Notes: generated from the letters alone by a model not told the origin. A stretch of DNA of 6,019 bases from JANXYY01 sp035530875 (GCA_035530875.1 DATKUB010000072.1:1-6019), one strand, 5' to 3'; counted from the stretch's first letter, positions 1-5,594 are shown. Numbers and translations: made by a program.

Positions 1-1
1 G

Positions 2-97
2 GCTTGGCTCTGCCTGCTAGCCGGATCAACTTTCCTGTTCAACTATGTATATGTGAATATCTGGGGCACCGGCCGGCACACCTATTCGGGCCTGTAA
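2..97 (+). CDS. C-terminal end of an unidentified membrane protein (partial)
   Basis: The second frame is open from the window edge and ends at TAA (95-97). It gives 31 residues beginning AWLCLLAGSTFLFNYVYV and ending GRHTYSGL. The first 18 or so residues are hydrophobic and aromatic, like a final transmembrane helix, and are followed by a short polar, basic tail (GTGRH) that would suit the cytoplasmic side. The gene runs rightward and converges on greA, with the 21-bp repeat array in between. I do not recognise the family. It does not resemble the C-terminus of hemolysin III/TrhA, which is a common neighbour of this cluster in other actinobacteria. Frame 1 is also open here but runs on into the repeat as a monotonous basic peptide and is less protein-like. 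The call rests only on composition and a sensible stop, so the reading frame is moderately sure and the function unknown. Confidence 0.55.
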   Translation, partial: AWLCLLAGSTFLFNYVYVNIWGTGRHTYSGL

Positions 98-98
98 A

Positions 99-182
99 CC
101 GTGAGCGGCGGCTCGCCTCCCGTGAGCGGCGGCTCGCCTCCCGTGAGCGGCGGCTCGCCTCCCGTGAGCGGCGGCTCGCCTC
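99..182. repeat. Four perfect 21-bp tandem repeats, each with an internal dyad
   Basis: Four identical 21-bp copies lie head to tail at 99-119, 120-140, 141-161 and 162-182. The unit begins ccgtgagcgg and ends ggctcgcctc. Each contains gagc-ggcg-gctc, a 4-bp GC-rich stem with a 4-nt loop. Read as rightward RNA, the stem extends to 6 bp (GUGAGC/GCUCGC, with one G-U pair); as leftward RNA the same position is an A-C mismatch, so the fold is weaker. The array starts one base after the TAA of the upstream gene and its last two bases belong to the greA stop codon, so it fills the convergent intergenic gap. No spacers separate the copies, which excludes CRISPR. Row-of-hairpins termination or simple slippage expansion are both possible; no T-run accompanies it. 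Confidence 0.95.
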
Positions 183-657
183 AGCCTGAGTGCGGGGCGG
201 CTTCCAAGATGGCAACCTGGATTTCTTTGCCGCTGGGAGCGAAGTAGCTGACCGTTGTGCCGATCCGGGCGCCAAAAACTGCCGCACCAAGTGGGGATTT
301 TTCGCTGTAACTCGGGTGGCCCTCGCCAGCGCCTTCGCGTGAGCCGAGTACGAAGGTCAACTCCTCGCCGCCGATGTCTGCCGTGACAACCCAGCCGAGT
401 CCGACTATCTCAGGATCGCTGGCCGGAGCTTGGCCAACTTGGGCATGCTCCAACATGTGGCGGAGTTGCCGGATTCGAGCCTCAAGTTTGCCCTGTTCGT
501 CCTTGGCGGCGTGGTAGCCGCCGTTCTCTTTCAGGTCGCCTTCTTCGCGGGCTGCAGCAATCTTTTGGACAATTTCAGTGCGCCGAGGTCCCTGCAAATC
601 GGCTAATTCCGCTGTCAATCGGTCGAAGGCGGCCTGCGAAAGCCAAGTGCCAGTCAT
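181..657 (-). CDS. greA: Transcription elongation factor GreA
   Basis: A 158-residue protein, the usual GreA length. GreA enters the secondary channel of RNA polymerase and stimulates cleavage of backtracked transcripts. The N-terminal coiled-coil domain (about residues 1-75) contains REEGDLKENGGYHAAKDEQG; D41 and E44 of GDLKEN correspond to the acidic tip residues that help position the catalytic Mg2+. The C-terminal FKBP-like domain (about 82-156) contains the typical SPLGAAVFGARIGTTVSY stretch. The GGYHAA form of the first motif and the C-terminal AAPHSG resemble actinobacterial GreA. The ATG at 657 matches the family N-terminus (TWLSQAAFDRL); no Shine-Dalgarno sequence is visible upstream. 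It lies 11 bp after DUF4307, an order shared with M. tuberculosis Rv1081c-Rv1080c, so the two are probably co-transcribed. Its TGA stop uses the last two bases of the tandem repeat array. Confidence 0.97.
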   Translation of the reverse strand: MTGTWLSQAAFDRLTAELADLQGPRRTEIVQKIAAAREEGDLKENGGYHAAKDEQGKLEARIRQLRHMLEHAQVGQAPASDPEIVGLGWVVTADIGGEELTFVLGSREGAGEGHPSYSEKSPLGAAVFGARIGTTVSYFAPSGKEIQVAILEAAPHSG

Positions 658-668
658 GACAGCAGAGA

Positions 669-1064
669 TTAGCCCGAAATGGGCGCGCAGTGGGCAACCA
701 TTGCGGTTGCGGCCCTGGCTCGAGTTGGAATTGTGACCTGGCGAGCCACTAAATTCTGGCCGCCGACCGGAATTTCATCTCGTACCTCACCGACGATCGA
801 GGTCTGAAAGTCCCTGGCGATCAAGGTGCAATAAAGCGGGGTCTTGGCATCTCGCCGACCCACCTCGTAGCGGATCGACACCGCTCGATCGGAGCGAACG
901 TCGAAAGAAATAAGTGTGACGTTGGCAATTGGGCGGGCATGCTGAAGGGCAACCCAGACCAACCAAGTCACAAAAGTCAGCCCGATGAGAACGCTGGCGG
1001 TGAGGACTCGTCGGTGCCCACCAGGCTTTCGGCCGTATCGCTGCTCTAAGGACTCTGAGGTCAT
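669..1064 (-). CDS. DUF4307 single-pass membrane protein
   Basis: A 131-residue protein from the ATG at 1064. It has the layout of the actinobacterial DUF4307 family (Rv1081c-like): a short N-terminal cytoplasmic stretch with the ERYGR-type motif (here EQRYGRKPGG), one transmembrane helix at about residues 20-41 (VLTASVLIGLTFVTWLVWVA) and an outside domain of about 90 residues. Two cysteines (C79 in LYCTL, C126 in AHCAP) sit in positions typical of the family and could form a disulfide outside the cell; that is inference. Function unknown. In-frame ATGs at 1088 and 1082 would add 6-8 residues (MLMGDNPS) and overlap the divergent mca start. I prefer 1064 because family members start shortly before RYGR. 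None of the candidate starts has a clear Shine-Dalgarno site, so leaderless translation is possible. It probably forms a two-gene unit with greA. Confidence 0.9.
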   Translation of the reverse strand: MTSESLEQRYGRKPGGHRRVLTASVLIGLTFVTWLVWVALQHARPIANVTLISFDVRSDRAVSIRYEVGRRDAKTPLYCTLIARDFQTSIVGEVRDEIPVGGQNLVARQVTIPTRARAATAMVAHCAPISG

Positions 1065-1065
1065 G

Positions 1066-1071
1066 GAAGGA
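1066..1071 (+). promoter_or_regulatory. Ribosome binding site deciding the mca start
   Basis: The purine-rich GAAGGA ends 9 nt before the ATG at 1081. The alternative in-frame ATG at 1063 has only a gagg two bases upstream, too close to serve. The site also lies between the two divergent start codons (1064 on the minus strand, 1081 on the plus strand). Confidence 0.7.
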
Positions 1072-1080
1072 TTGTCGCCC

Positions 1081-1965
1081 ATGAGCACTCAAGAGGCGCA
1101 ATCGCTTCGGCTAATGGCCGTACACGCCCACCCGGATGACGAATCCAGCAAGGGTGCTGCGACCCTGGCTCATTACGCGGCCGCAGGGGTGCAGGTGCTG
1201 GTGGTGACCTGTACCGGCGGGGAGCGCGGCGACGTGATTAATCCGGCCATGAAGGATCTCCCAGGCATCATGGAGCGAATTCCGGAGATCAGAAACGAAG
1301 AGATGTTAAGAGCCGCGGAGATTCTCGGGATTGGACATCGGTGGCTCGGTTTTATGGACTCTGGCTTTCCGCAGCCGGATGACCAGACAGGCATAGTCCC
1401 GCCGGTTCCTGAAGACTCGTTTGCTGCGCTTCCGCTGGCGGTAACCGGCGAAGCGCTGGTCAAGATTGTGCGGGACTTCAAGCCTCATGTGATGACTACC
1501 TACGACGAGTTGGGTGGCTATCCCCACCCGGATCACATCCGTACTCACGATGTTGCACTTCATGCTTTTGAGACTTCGGGCGATCCCGATACCTACCCAG
1601 ATGCCGGGGCGCCATGGCAGCCGCTCAAGTTGTACTACAACCAACAATTCTCTCTCGAGCGGATGACTGCCTTAGACCGCGCGATGACTGCGGCCGGCTT
1701 GGTCAGTCCATATGGAGAACGGATCGCTGAATTTAAAGAATCCAGGCCGACCCGGCTGACAACCAGGGTGCACTGTGCAGAGTTCTTTGGCCACCGGGAG
1801 AGGGCTCTTCGGGCACACGCCACCCAGGTTGATTTCGACGGCCCCTGGTTTGTCTGTCCGCTAGCAATCCAACAGCAGGCTTGGCCAACCGAAGAGTTTG
1901 AATTGGCGCGTTCAAAGGTTGGTAGCGTTGACGCAGTAGAAAATGACTTATTCGCAGGCATTTAG
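1081..1965 (+). CDS. mca: Mycothiol S-conjugate amidase (Mca)
   Basis: A 294-residue zinc hydrolase of the LmbE/PIG-L family. Mca cleaves mycothiol S-conjugates of drugs and electrophiles, releasing a mercapturic acid for export and GlcN-inositol for mycothiol recycling. The N-terminus RLMAVHAHPDDESSKGAATL is a near match to mycobacterial Mca. H17 and D20 of AHPDDE, with H152 of YPHPDHIRTH, fit the zinc ligands known from MshB/Mca, D19 the general base, and Y141 (TTYDE) the active-site tyrosine. The C-terminus (WPTEEFELARSKV, ending DLFAGI) is also Mca-like and argues against MshB. The start at 1081 rests on the family N-terminus and the upstream GAAGGA. It diverges from DUF4307 and is followed after 8 bp by a small membrane gene, as in M. 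tuberculosis Rv1081c-mca-Rv1083. Its presence implies that the host makes mycothiol. Any promoter must lie inside DUF4307. Confidence 0.96.
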   Translation: MSTQEAQSLRLMAVHAHPDDESSKGAATLAHYAAAGVQVLVVTCTGGERGDVINPAMKDLPGIMERIPEIRNEEMLRAAEILGIGHRWLGFMDSGFPQPDDQTGIVPPVPEDSFAALPLAVTGEALVKIVRDFKPHVMTTYDELGGYPHPDHIRTHDVALHAFETSGDPDTYPDAGAPWQPLKLYYNQQFSLERMTALDRAMTAAGLVSPYGERIAEFKESRPTRLTTRVHCAEFFGHRERALRAHATQVDFDGPWFVCPLAIQQQAWPTEEFELARSKVGSVDAVENDLFAGI

Positions 1966-1968
1966 GAG
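1964..1968 (+). promoter_or_regulatory. Ribosome binding site for the 49-aa gene, overlapping the mca stop
   Basis: AGGAG shares its first two bases with the TAG stop of mca and lies 5 nt before the GTG at 1974. This supports the small ORF as a translated gene, coupled to mca. Confidence 0.75.
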
Positions 1969-1973
1969 ACGCA

Positions 1974-2123
1974 GTGTTTAGTGTGTTGGCAGATCCAGAT
2001 CCGAGCATCGTTAATCCCGGAACAGTTGGATCGCTCGTGGTGCTCGGTCTGATGATAGCAACCTACTTTGTGCTACGCGGGCTTTTTAAGCACTTGCGCA
2101 AATTACCAAAGGACGAAGTTTGA
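1974..2123 (+). CDS. Small single-pass membrane protein downstream of mca (Rv1083-like position)
   Basis: A 49-codon ORF from GTG to TGA (2121-2123). It has a short polar N-terminus with DPDPSIVNPGTVG, one hydrophobic helix at about residues 18-37 (LVVLGLMIATYFVLRGLF) and a basic-then-acidic tail, KHLRKLPKDEV. This N-out, C-in layout with a KHLRK-type tail is what I recall of the small conserved membrane proteins that follow mca in actinobacteria; the family has no known function. Support for translation is good: AGGAG 5 nt upstream, no wasted space after mca, and a 4-bp overlap with SURF1. An in-frame GTG at 1983 is possible but would be 14 nt from the ribosome site. Its link to mycothiol, or to the oxidase factor that follows, is only positional. 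Confidence 0.82.
   Translation: MFSVLADPDPSIVNPGTVGSLVVLGLMIATYFVLRGLFKHLRKLPKDEV
2108..2113 (+). promoter_or_regulatory. Ribosome binding site supporting the TTG start of SURF1
   Basis: AAAGGA ends 6 nt before the TTG at 2120. It lies inside the end of the 49-aa gene and supports the rare start codon, which overlaps that gene's stop as TTGA. Confidence 0.6.
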
Positions 2124-2815
2124 AGATTCGTCCAGAGGTTGTTTTGAAGCATATTCTCTTCCTCTTGGTCCTACTCGCCACGGCTCGGTTGGGAGTCTGG
2201 CAAATGGATAGAGCTGCCGCATTGAAAGAGTCAGCAAGACCCATGGTTGAGCAACCAGTCGTGGCTTTATCGACGATCGCCAAACCGCGAGCCACAATCG
2301 CGGAGCCCGCAATAAATCGAATGGTGGAGATGACTGGCGTCTATGACAAGAGTTATCAGGCACCATCTCAAGTCGATTCGGCTGGCAGAACCGGAACTTG
2401 GCAAGTGGCTGCTTTACGACTGAGTACTGGTAGTGGCCTTGGAAGTGCAGTGCTAGTGGTGCGCGGAGTGGGTAATCCGTTATTACCGGTCGGCCAGGTA
2501 CGCGTCGTTGGTCGATATGAGCCAAGTCAGTTCCAAGATGTGGCTAACTACAGCCCGGACCCAAAGGTCTTAACACGGATCGACAGTGCCCTGCTCCTAT
2601 CTTCTACTTCATATGATTTTTACGACGGATACGTCATTGCAAGTAGCGAAAGTCCGCCGCCTTTAGACCATCCGGTAAGGGTTCCGATCGCAATGGCGCC
2701 GCCGCATATTCCGGGTTTCTACTGGCAGCATTTGGCTTACATGGTTCTTTGGTGGTTCTTTGGCGTGATGGTCTTGCTCGTCTGGCTTGGCGTTGGTGCC
2801 AGGCGCAAGACTTAG
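2120..2815 (+). CDS. SURF1 family cytochrome oxidase assembly protein
   Basis: A 231-residue protein with the two-helix SURF1 layout. Helix one is at about residues 8-25 and runs into RLGVWQMDRA, the conserved motif just after the first helix. A periplasmic domain follows with the family signatures GVYDKSYQ, GTWQVAALRL, VLVVRG and VVGRYEPSQ. The second helix is at about 205-226, introduced by WQHLAYMVLWWFFG; H204 corresponds to the conserved histidine of the HLSYxxQW-type motif linked to heme binding in bacterial Surf1. SURF1 assists heme a insertion into aa3-type cytochrome c oxidase, so the host probably respires with such an oxidase. Translation starts at TTG, overlapping the previous stop, with AAAGGA 6 nt upstream; later in-frame starts would cut off the first helix. 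The central region is divergent, with an Ala/Ser-rich linker at about 32-65. Confidence 0.88.
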   Translation: MKIRPEVVLKHILFLLVLLATARLGVWQMDRAAALKESARPMVEQPVVALSTIAKPRATIAEPAINRMVEMTGVYDKSYQAPSQVDSAGRTGTWQVAALRLSTGSGLGSAVLVVRGVGNPLLPVGQVRVVGRYEPSQFQDVANYSPDPKVLTRIDSALLLSSTSYDFYDGYVIASSESPPPLDHPVRVPIAMAPPHIPGFYWQHLAYMVLWWFFGVMVLLVWLGVGARRKT

Positions 2816-2831
2816 TGATACGTTCCTAACC

Positions 2832-3140
2832 ATGTCCAAACACCCCGACCTGGTGGCTCCGTTCAAGCGTTTTCGTTTCATGGCTCTGCTTACGGGCACC
2901 ATGCTTCTCATCCTGGTTTTCATTGCTGTTCCGCTCAATCACATCTGGCATCACCCGATGCTTTCGGCGATCGTTGGGCCGATTCACGGGTTTCTATACG
3001 CCATCTATGTTGTCACGGCTTTCGACTTGTCTCGTCGCGCAAGTTGGCCGCTGCCTCGCACAATTTTCTATCTCTTGGCTGGCACGATTCCATTCGCATC
3101 TTTTGTTGCCGAAAATCGCGCTCGTTCGCTCATTGAATAA
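2832..3140 (+). CDS. DUF3817 family small integral membrane protein
   Basis: A 102-residue, three-helix membrane protein of the DUF3817 type. Family hallmarks are the start FKRFRFMALLTGTMLLILVF, then VGPIHGFLYAIYVVTAFDL with the conserved G-P-x-H-G at residues 49-53, a basic turn (SRRASW), and a third helix ending in GTIPFASFVAE followed by basic residues. Helices are at about 15-33, 45-63 and 76-93. Function unknown; the family is widespread in actinobacteria. The ATG at 2832 gives the normal length, though no Shine-Dalgarno site is seen in the 16-bp gap after SURF1. An upstream in-frame TTG at 2787 would add 15 residues encoded within SURF1 and looks spurious. It is followed 11 bp later by the prenyl synthase. 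Confidence 0.88.
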   Translation: MSKHPDLVAPFKRFRFMALLTGTMLLILVFIAVPLNHIWHHPMLSAIVGPIHGFLYAIYVVTAFDLSRRASWPLPRTIFYLLAGTIPFASFVAENRARSLIE

Positions 3141-3151
3141 TTGAGACACAC

Positions 3152-3976
3152 ATGCCGTTATCGAAGTCTTTACTTGGATCCCGTTCAGGACGTTCATTGA
3201 ACCAGCAGTTGAAGCGAAGCGTGAAGTCCCTACTTTATCCCGCTTATGAACGTCGTCTGCTTCGTCAATTGGCCGATGTTGATTCCCCCAAACACGTCGG
3301 AGTCATTCTTGATGGGAATCGTCGCTGGGCTCGTTCTGCTGGCGGCACTAGCGCCGAGGGTCACCGCGCTGGAGCTCGCAAAATCATGGATTTGCTCGGC
3401 TGGTGTGAAAGCGCCCGGATAAAGCACGTGACTCTCTGGCTTCTATCAACGGATAATCTCGATCGCCCGCCAAGTGAATTAGAACCACTGCTTGAGATCA
3501 TCAAGGAAACTGTCTCTGCGCTCGCCGATGTGAAGAAGTGGCGGATACACGCCTTCGGTGCGCTTGATCTACTGCCGGCAGATCTAGTCGCAATGTTGCG
3601 CCATGCAGAGGAGAGCACAAAAGACGTGGTCGGGCTTGAGGTGAATGTAGCTGTCGGTTACGGCGGACGTCGAGAAATCTCCGATGCCGTGCGTTCGTTA
3701 CTTAAAGAAAATGCGGCCGAAGGCCGCTCAATCGCCGAAATCACTGAACTATTGACCCCCGAACAGATCGCCCAGCACCTCTACTCTGCCGGGCAGCCGG
3801 ATCCTGACTTGGTCATCAGAACCTCCGGTGAGCAGCGTCTGTCTGGCTTCTTGCTCTGGCAGAGCGCACATTCGGAGTTTTACTTCTGTGAGGCTTACTG
3901 GCCAGATTTTAGGCGTGTCGATTTCTTGCGTGCGCTGCGTTCATATGGCGAGCGCCATAGAAGATTCGGTTCGTAA
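3152..3976 (+). CDS. uppS: Isoprenyl transferase (cis-prenyl diphosphate synthase), Rv1086-like short-chain type
   Basis: A 274-residue UppS-family enzyme, which joins isopentenyl diphosphate units to an allylic diphosphate in cis. The signature VGVILDGNRRWARSAG holds the catalytic D54 in the P-loop-like motif; STDNL (99-103) corresponds to the SSENW region, and VIRTSGEQRLSGFLLWQSAH (from 221) carries R223, R229 and S231 for diphosphate binding. The mid and C-terminal regions (VNVAVGYGGRREI, GQPDPDLVIRTSGEQRLS, RRVDFLRALR) match M. tuberculosis Rv1086, the Z-farnesyl diphosphate synthase, very closely. L97 in WLLST aligns with Leu84 of Rv1086, a bulky residue known to limit chain length, where long-chain UppS has Ala. 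I therefore infer a short product feeding polyprenyl carrier synthesis; a separate long-chain synthase would be expected elsewhere. The ATG lacks a Shine-Dalgarno site and follows DUF3817 by 11 bp. The symbol uppS is generic. Confidence 0.95.
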   Translation: MPLSKSLLGSRSGRSLNQQLKRSVKSLLYPAYERRLLRQLADVDSPKHVGVILDGNRRWARSAGGTSAEGHRAGARKIMDLLGWCESARIKHVTLWLLSTDNLDRPPSELEPLLEIIKETVSALADVKKWRIHAFGALDLLPADLVAMLRHAEESTKDVVGLEVNVAVGYGGRREISDAVRSLLKENAAEGRSIAEITELLTPEQIAQHLYSAGQPDPDLVIRTSGEQRLSGFLLWQSAHSEFYFCEAYWPDFRRVDFLRALRSYGERHRRFGS

Positions 3977-3982
3977 GAGAAC

Positions 3983-4004
3983 GGCACGCGTATTCGGGCG
4001 TGTC
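3983..4004 (+). other. Hairpin between the prenyl synthase and phoH
   Basis: Arms GGCACGC (3983-3989) and GCGTGTC (3998-4004) form a 7-bp stem with one G-U pair and an 8-nt loop. It lies 6 bp after the uppS stop. No T-run follows directly; the nearest is at 4035-4039. It could partly terminate or stabilise the upstream transcript, or be an operator, but it is a single candidate with no comparative support. Confidence 0.4.
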
Positions 4005-4042
4005 GCAAAGGTTTACTTCGCTAATCGTCCTACCTTTTTCTT

Positions 4043-5365
4043 GTGCCAGATGCCCGTCAGATCTCAGACGGCCGAGTTACTTACGTCCTAGATACCAGCG
4101 TCTTGATTGCAGACCCGCGTGCACTTTTTCGGTTTGCCGAACACGAAGTTGTCCTGCCTCTTACGGTTATCGGCGAGTTGGAGGGGAAGCGCGACCATCC
4201 TGAGCTTGGATATTTTGCGCGAACAGCGCTTAGGTCTCTGGATGATCTTCGGATAGAGCACGGGCGCCTTGACGCGCCAATAAAGATGAATGAAGTCGGC
4301 GGAACTTTGCATGTTGAACTAAATCATTCAGATATTTCTGCACTCCCACCCGGTTTCGTTCGCGATGGAAGCAGCGACTCGAGAATTCTCGCCGTCGCTG
4401 CCAACCTGGCAAGGGAGGGACGAGATGTAGTTCTCGTAAGCAAAGACTTACCGTTGCGAGTGAAGGCTGCAGCGATTGGCCTGACTGCGGAGGAATATCG
4501 AGCCGAGCTCGCGCCAAGCAGTGGTTGGACCGGCATGGCGGAGGTCGAAGTTTCAGGCACAACAGTTGATGCGCTGTATGAGCAGGAACGGGTCGATGTA
4601 ATTGAGGCTAGGGACTTGCCGTGCCATACCGGGGTGGTGCTCATCAGCGAGCGTGGAAGCGCCTTGGGTCGGATGACTGCTGACAAGCAGGTGCGCCTGG
4701 TTCGTGCCGAACGCGATGTCTTTGGCATTCATGGGCGCAGCGCAGAACAACGAGTGGCCCTGGATCTCCTGATCGATTCGGAAGTGGGAATCGTCTCCCT
4801 AGGTGGCCGAGCAGGTACTGGCAAGAGCGCGCTGGCCATTTGTGCCGGGCTCGAGGCCGTGATGGAGCGGCGTCAGCACCGTAAAGTTGTGGTTTTTCGG
4901 CCCCTCTACGCCGTAGGCGGCCAAGAACTCGGATACCTACCTGGGACTGAGGGCGAAAAAATGTCACCCTGGGCTCAAGCAGTATTCGACACGTTGGGCT
5001 CAATTGTTAGCCAACATGTTATTGAAGAGATTCTTGAAAGAGGATTGCTTGAAGTTCTACCGCTAACCCATATTCGAGGACGTTCTTTACACGACTCCTT
5101 TGTGATCGTTGACGAAGCACAATCACTTGAACGCGGTGTGCTCTTAACAGTTCTCTCACGGATCGGACAGGGATCGCGAGTTGTCCTTACGCATGACATT
5201 GCGCAGCGCGATAATTTAAGAGTCGGCAGGCATGACGGAATTGTCGCTGTAGTAGAAGCCTTAAAGGGCCATCCACTTTTTGCGCATGTAACACTTACCA
5301 GAAGTGAACGTTCGCCAATCGCAGCGCTTGTAACTGAAATGCTTGAGGAACCTTTGCAACTTTAG
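4043..5365 (+). CDS. phoH2: PIN domain-PhoH ATPase fusion (PhoH2)
   Basis: A 440-residue protein with the two-part PhoH2 architecture, close in length to M. tuberculosis Rv1095. The N-terminal PIN nuclease domain (about 13-140) starts YVLDTSVLIADP; acidic residues in PIN positions are D17, E45 (TVIGELEGKRD), D112 (DGSSDSRILAVA) and D135 (SKDLPLRVKA). The C-terminal PhoH P-loop ATPase (about 225-435) has Walker A GGRAGTGKS (254-262), FRPLYAVGGQELGYLPGT and Walker B FVIVDEAQSL with D357 and E358. Mycobacterial PhoH2 is reported to be an ATP-dependent RNA helicase and RNase. The only reasonable start is GTG 4043: a stop lies in frame at 4022 and no start codon occurs between 4043 and the DTS motif. 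No Shine-Dalgarno is present; a pyrimidine-rich tract precedes the start. It follows uppS by 66 bp, a pairing common in actinobacteria. Confidence 0.95.
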   Translation: MPDARQISDGRVTYVLDTSVLIADPRALFRFAEHEVVLPLTVIGELEGKRDHPELGYFARTALRSLDDLRIEHGRLDAPIKMNEVGGTLHVELNHSDISALPPGFVRDGSSDSRILAVAANLAREGRDVVLVSKDLPLRVKAAAIGLTAEEYRAELAPSSGWTGMAEVEVSGTTVDALYEQERVDVIEARDLPCHTGVVLISERGSALGRMTADKQVRLVRAERDVFGIHGRSAEQRVALDLLIDSEVGIVSLGGRAGTGKSALAICAGLEAVMERRQHRKVVVFRPLYAVGGQELGYLPGTEGEKMSPWAQAVFDTLGSIVSQHVIEEILERGLLEVLPLTHIRGRSLHDSFVIVDEAQSLERGVLLTVLSRIGQGSRVVLTHDIAQRDNLRVGRHDGIVAVVEALKGHPLFAHVTLTRSERSPIAALVTEMLEEPLQL

Positions 5366-5420
5366 TTTTTATATTTTTTCTACTCTGACACGCATTTTTC
5401 AGTTATTTTTAATGTGTTTC
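5366..5420 (+). terminator. T-rich region with weak stem-loop after phoH, possible terminator
   Basis: Runs of T follow the phoH stop immediately (5366-5370, 5374-5379) and recur at 5395-5399 and 5406-5410. A weak stem pairs ACGCATT (5390-5396) with AATGTGT (5411-5417), with one G-U pair and a 14-nt loop. This is not a classical GC-rich intrinsic terminator, but transcription probably ends about here because the next gene has its own long leader. Confidence 0.3.
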
Positions 5421-5509
5421 TAAACCTCGAACGAAGTTGTTCGCAGATCTTGTTACATCTTTCCTAAATGCCGCTCTGACCTGCATAAATATGAGGCAAA
5501 ATGACGGCA

Positions 5510-5529
5510 ATTCAATGGATTTATTGAAT
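5510..5529. promoter_or_regulatory. Perfect 7-bp AT-rich inverted repeat
   Basis: ATTCAAT (5510-5516) and ATTGAAT (5523-5529) are perfect complements around a 6-nt centre. Such an AT-rich dyad about 150 bp before a gene looks more like a protein binding site than a stable RNA hairpin. No known operator is recognised. Confidence 0.35.
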
Positions 5530-5594
5530 ATGTTGAAGGCTCAATTTGACACGTATGCATGACCTAAAGGCATGGTTTGGACTATTGGATATTG

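Noticed and set aside
99..182. CRISPR array
   Set aside because: The copies are contiguous 21-mers with no spacers and no cas genes nearby.
4..189. Rightward ORF through the repeats encoding (RERRLAS)n
   Set aside because: It is a by-product of the 21-bp period; the frame with TAA at 95-97 reads a much more protein-like membrane C-terminus.
985..1080. Longer N-terminus for Mca from the upstream open frame
   Set aside because: The extra residues are antisense to DUF4307 and absent from known Mca; the ribosome site supports 1081.
1173..1961. Several minus-strand ORFs inside mca
   Set aside because: They are antisense shadows of a well-conserved enzyme and have no recognisable protein features.
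2787..2831. TTG start extending the DUF3817 protein into SURF1
   Set aside because: It would add 15 residues not expected in the family; the ATG at 2832 gives the usual length and N-terminus.
5428..5443. LexA/SOS box (CGAAC...GTTCG)
   Set aside because: Both half-sites are present, but the spacing is 6 nt rather than the 4 nt of the actinobacterial/Bacillus-type box, and no damage-response gene lies next to it.
5546..5551. Complete sigma-70-type promoter from the TTGACA hexamer
   Set aside because: No TANNNT-like -10 occurs at 16-18 bp downstream; only a -35-like match by chance can be claimed.
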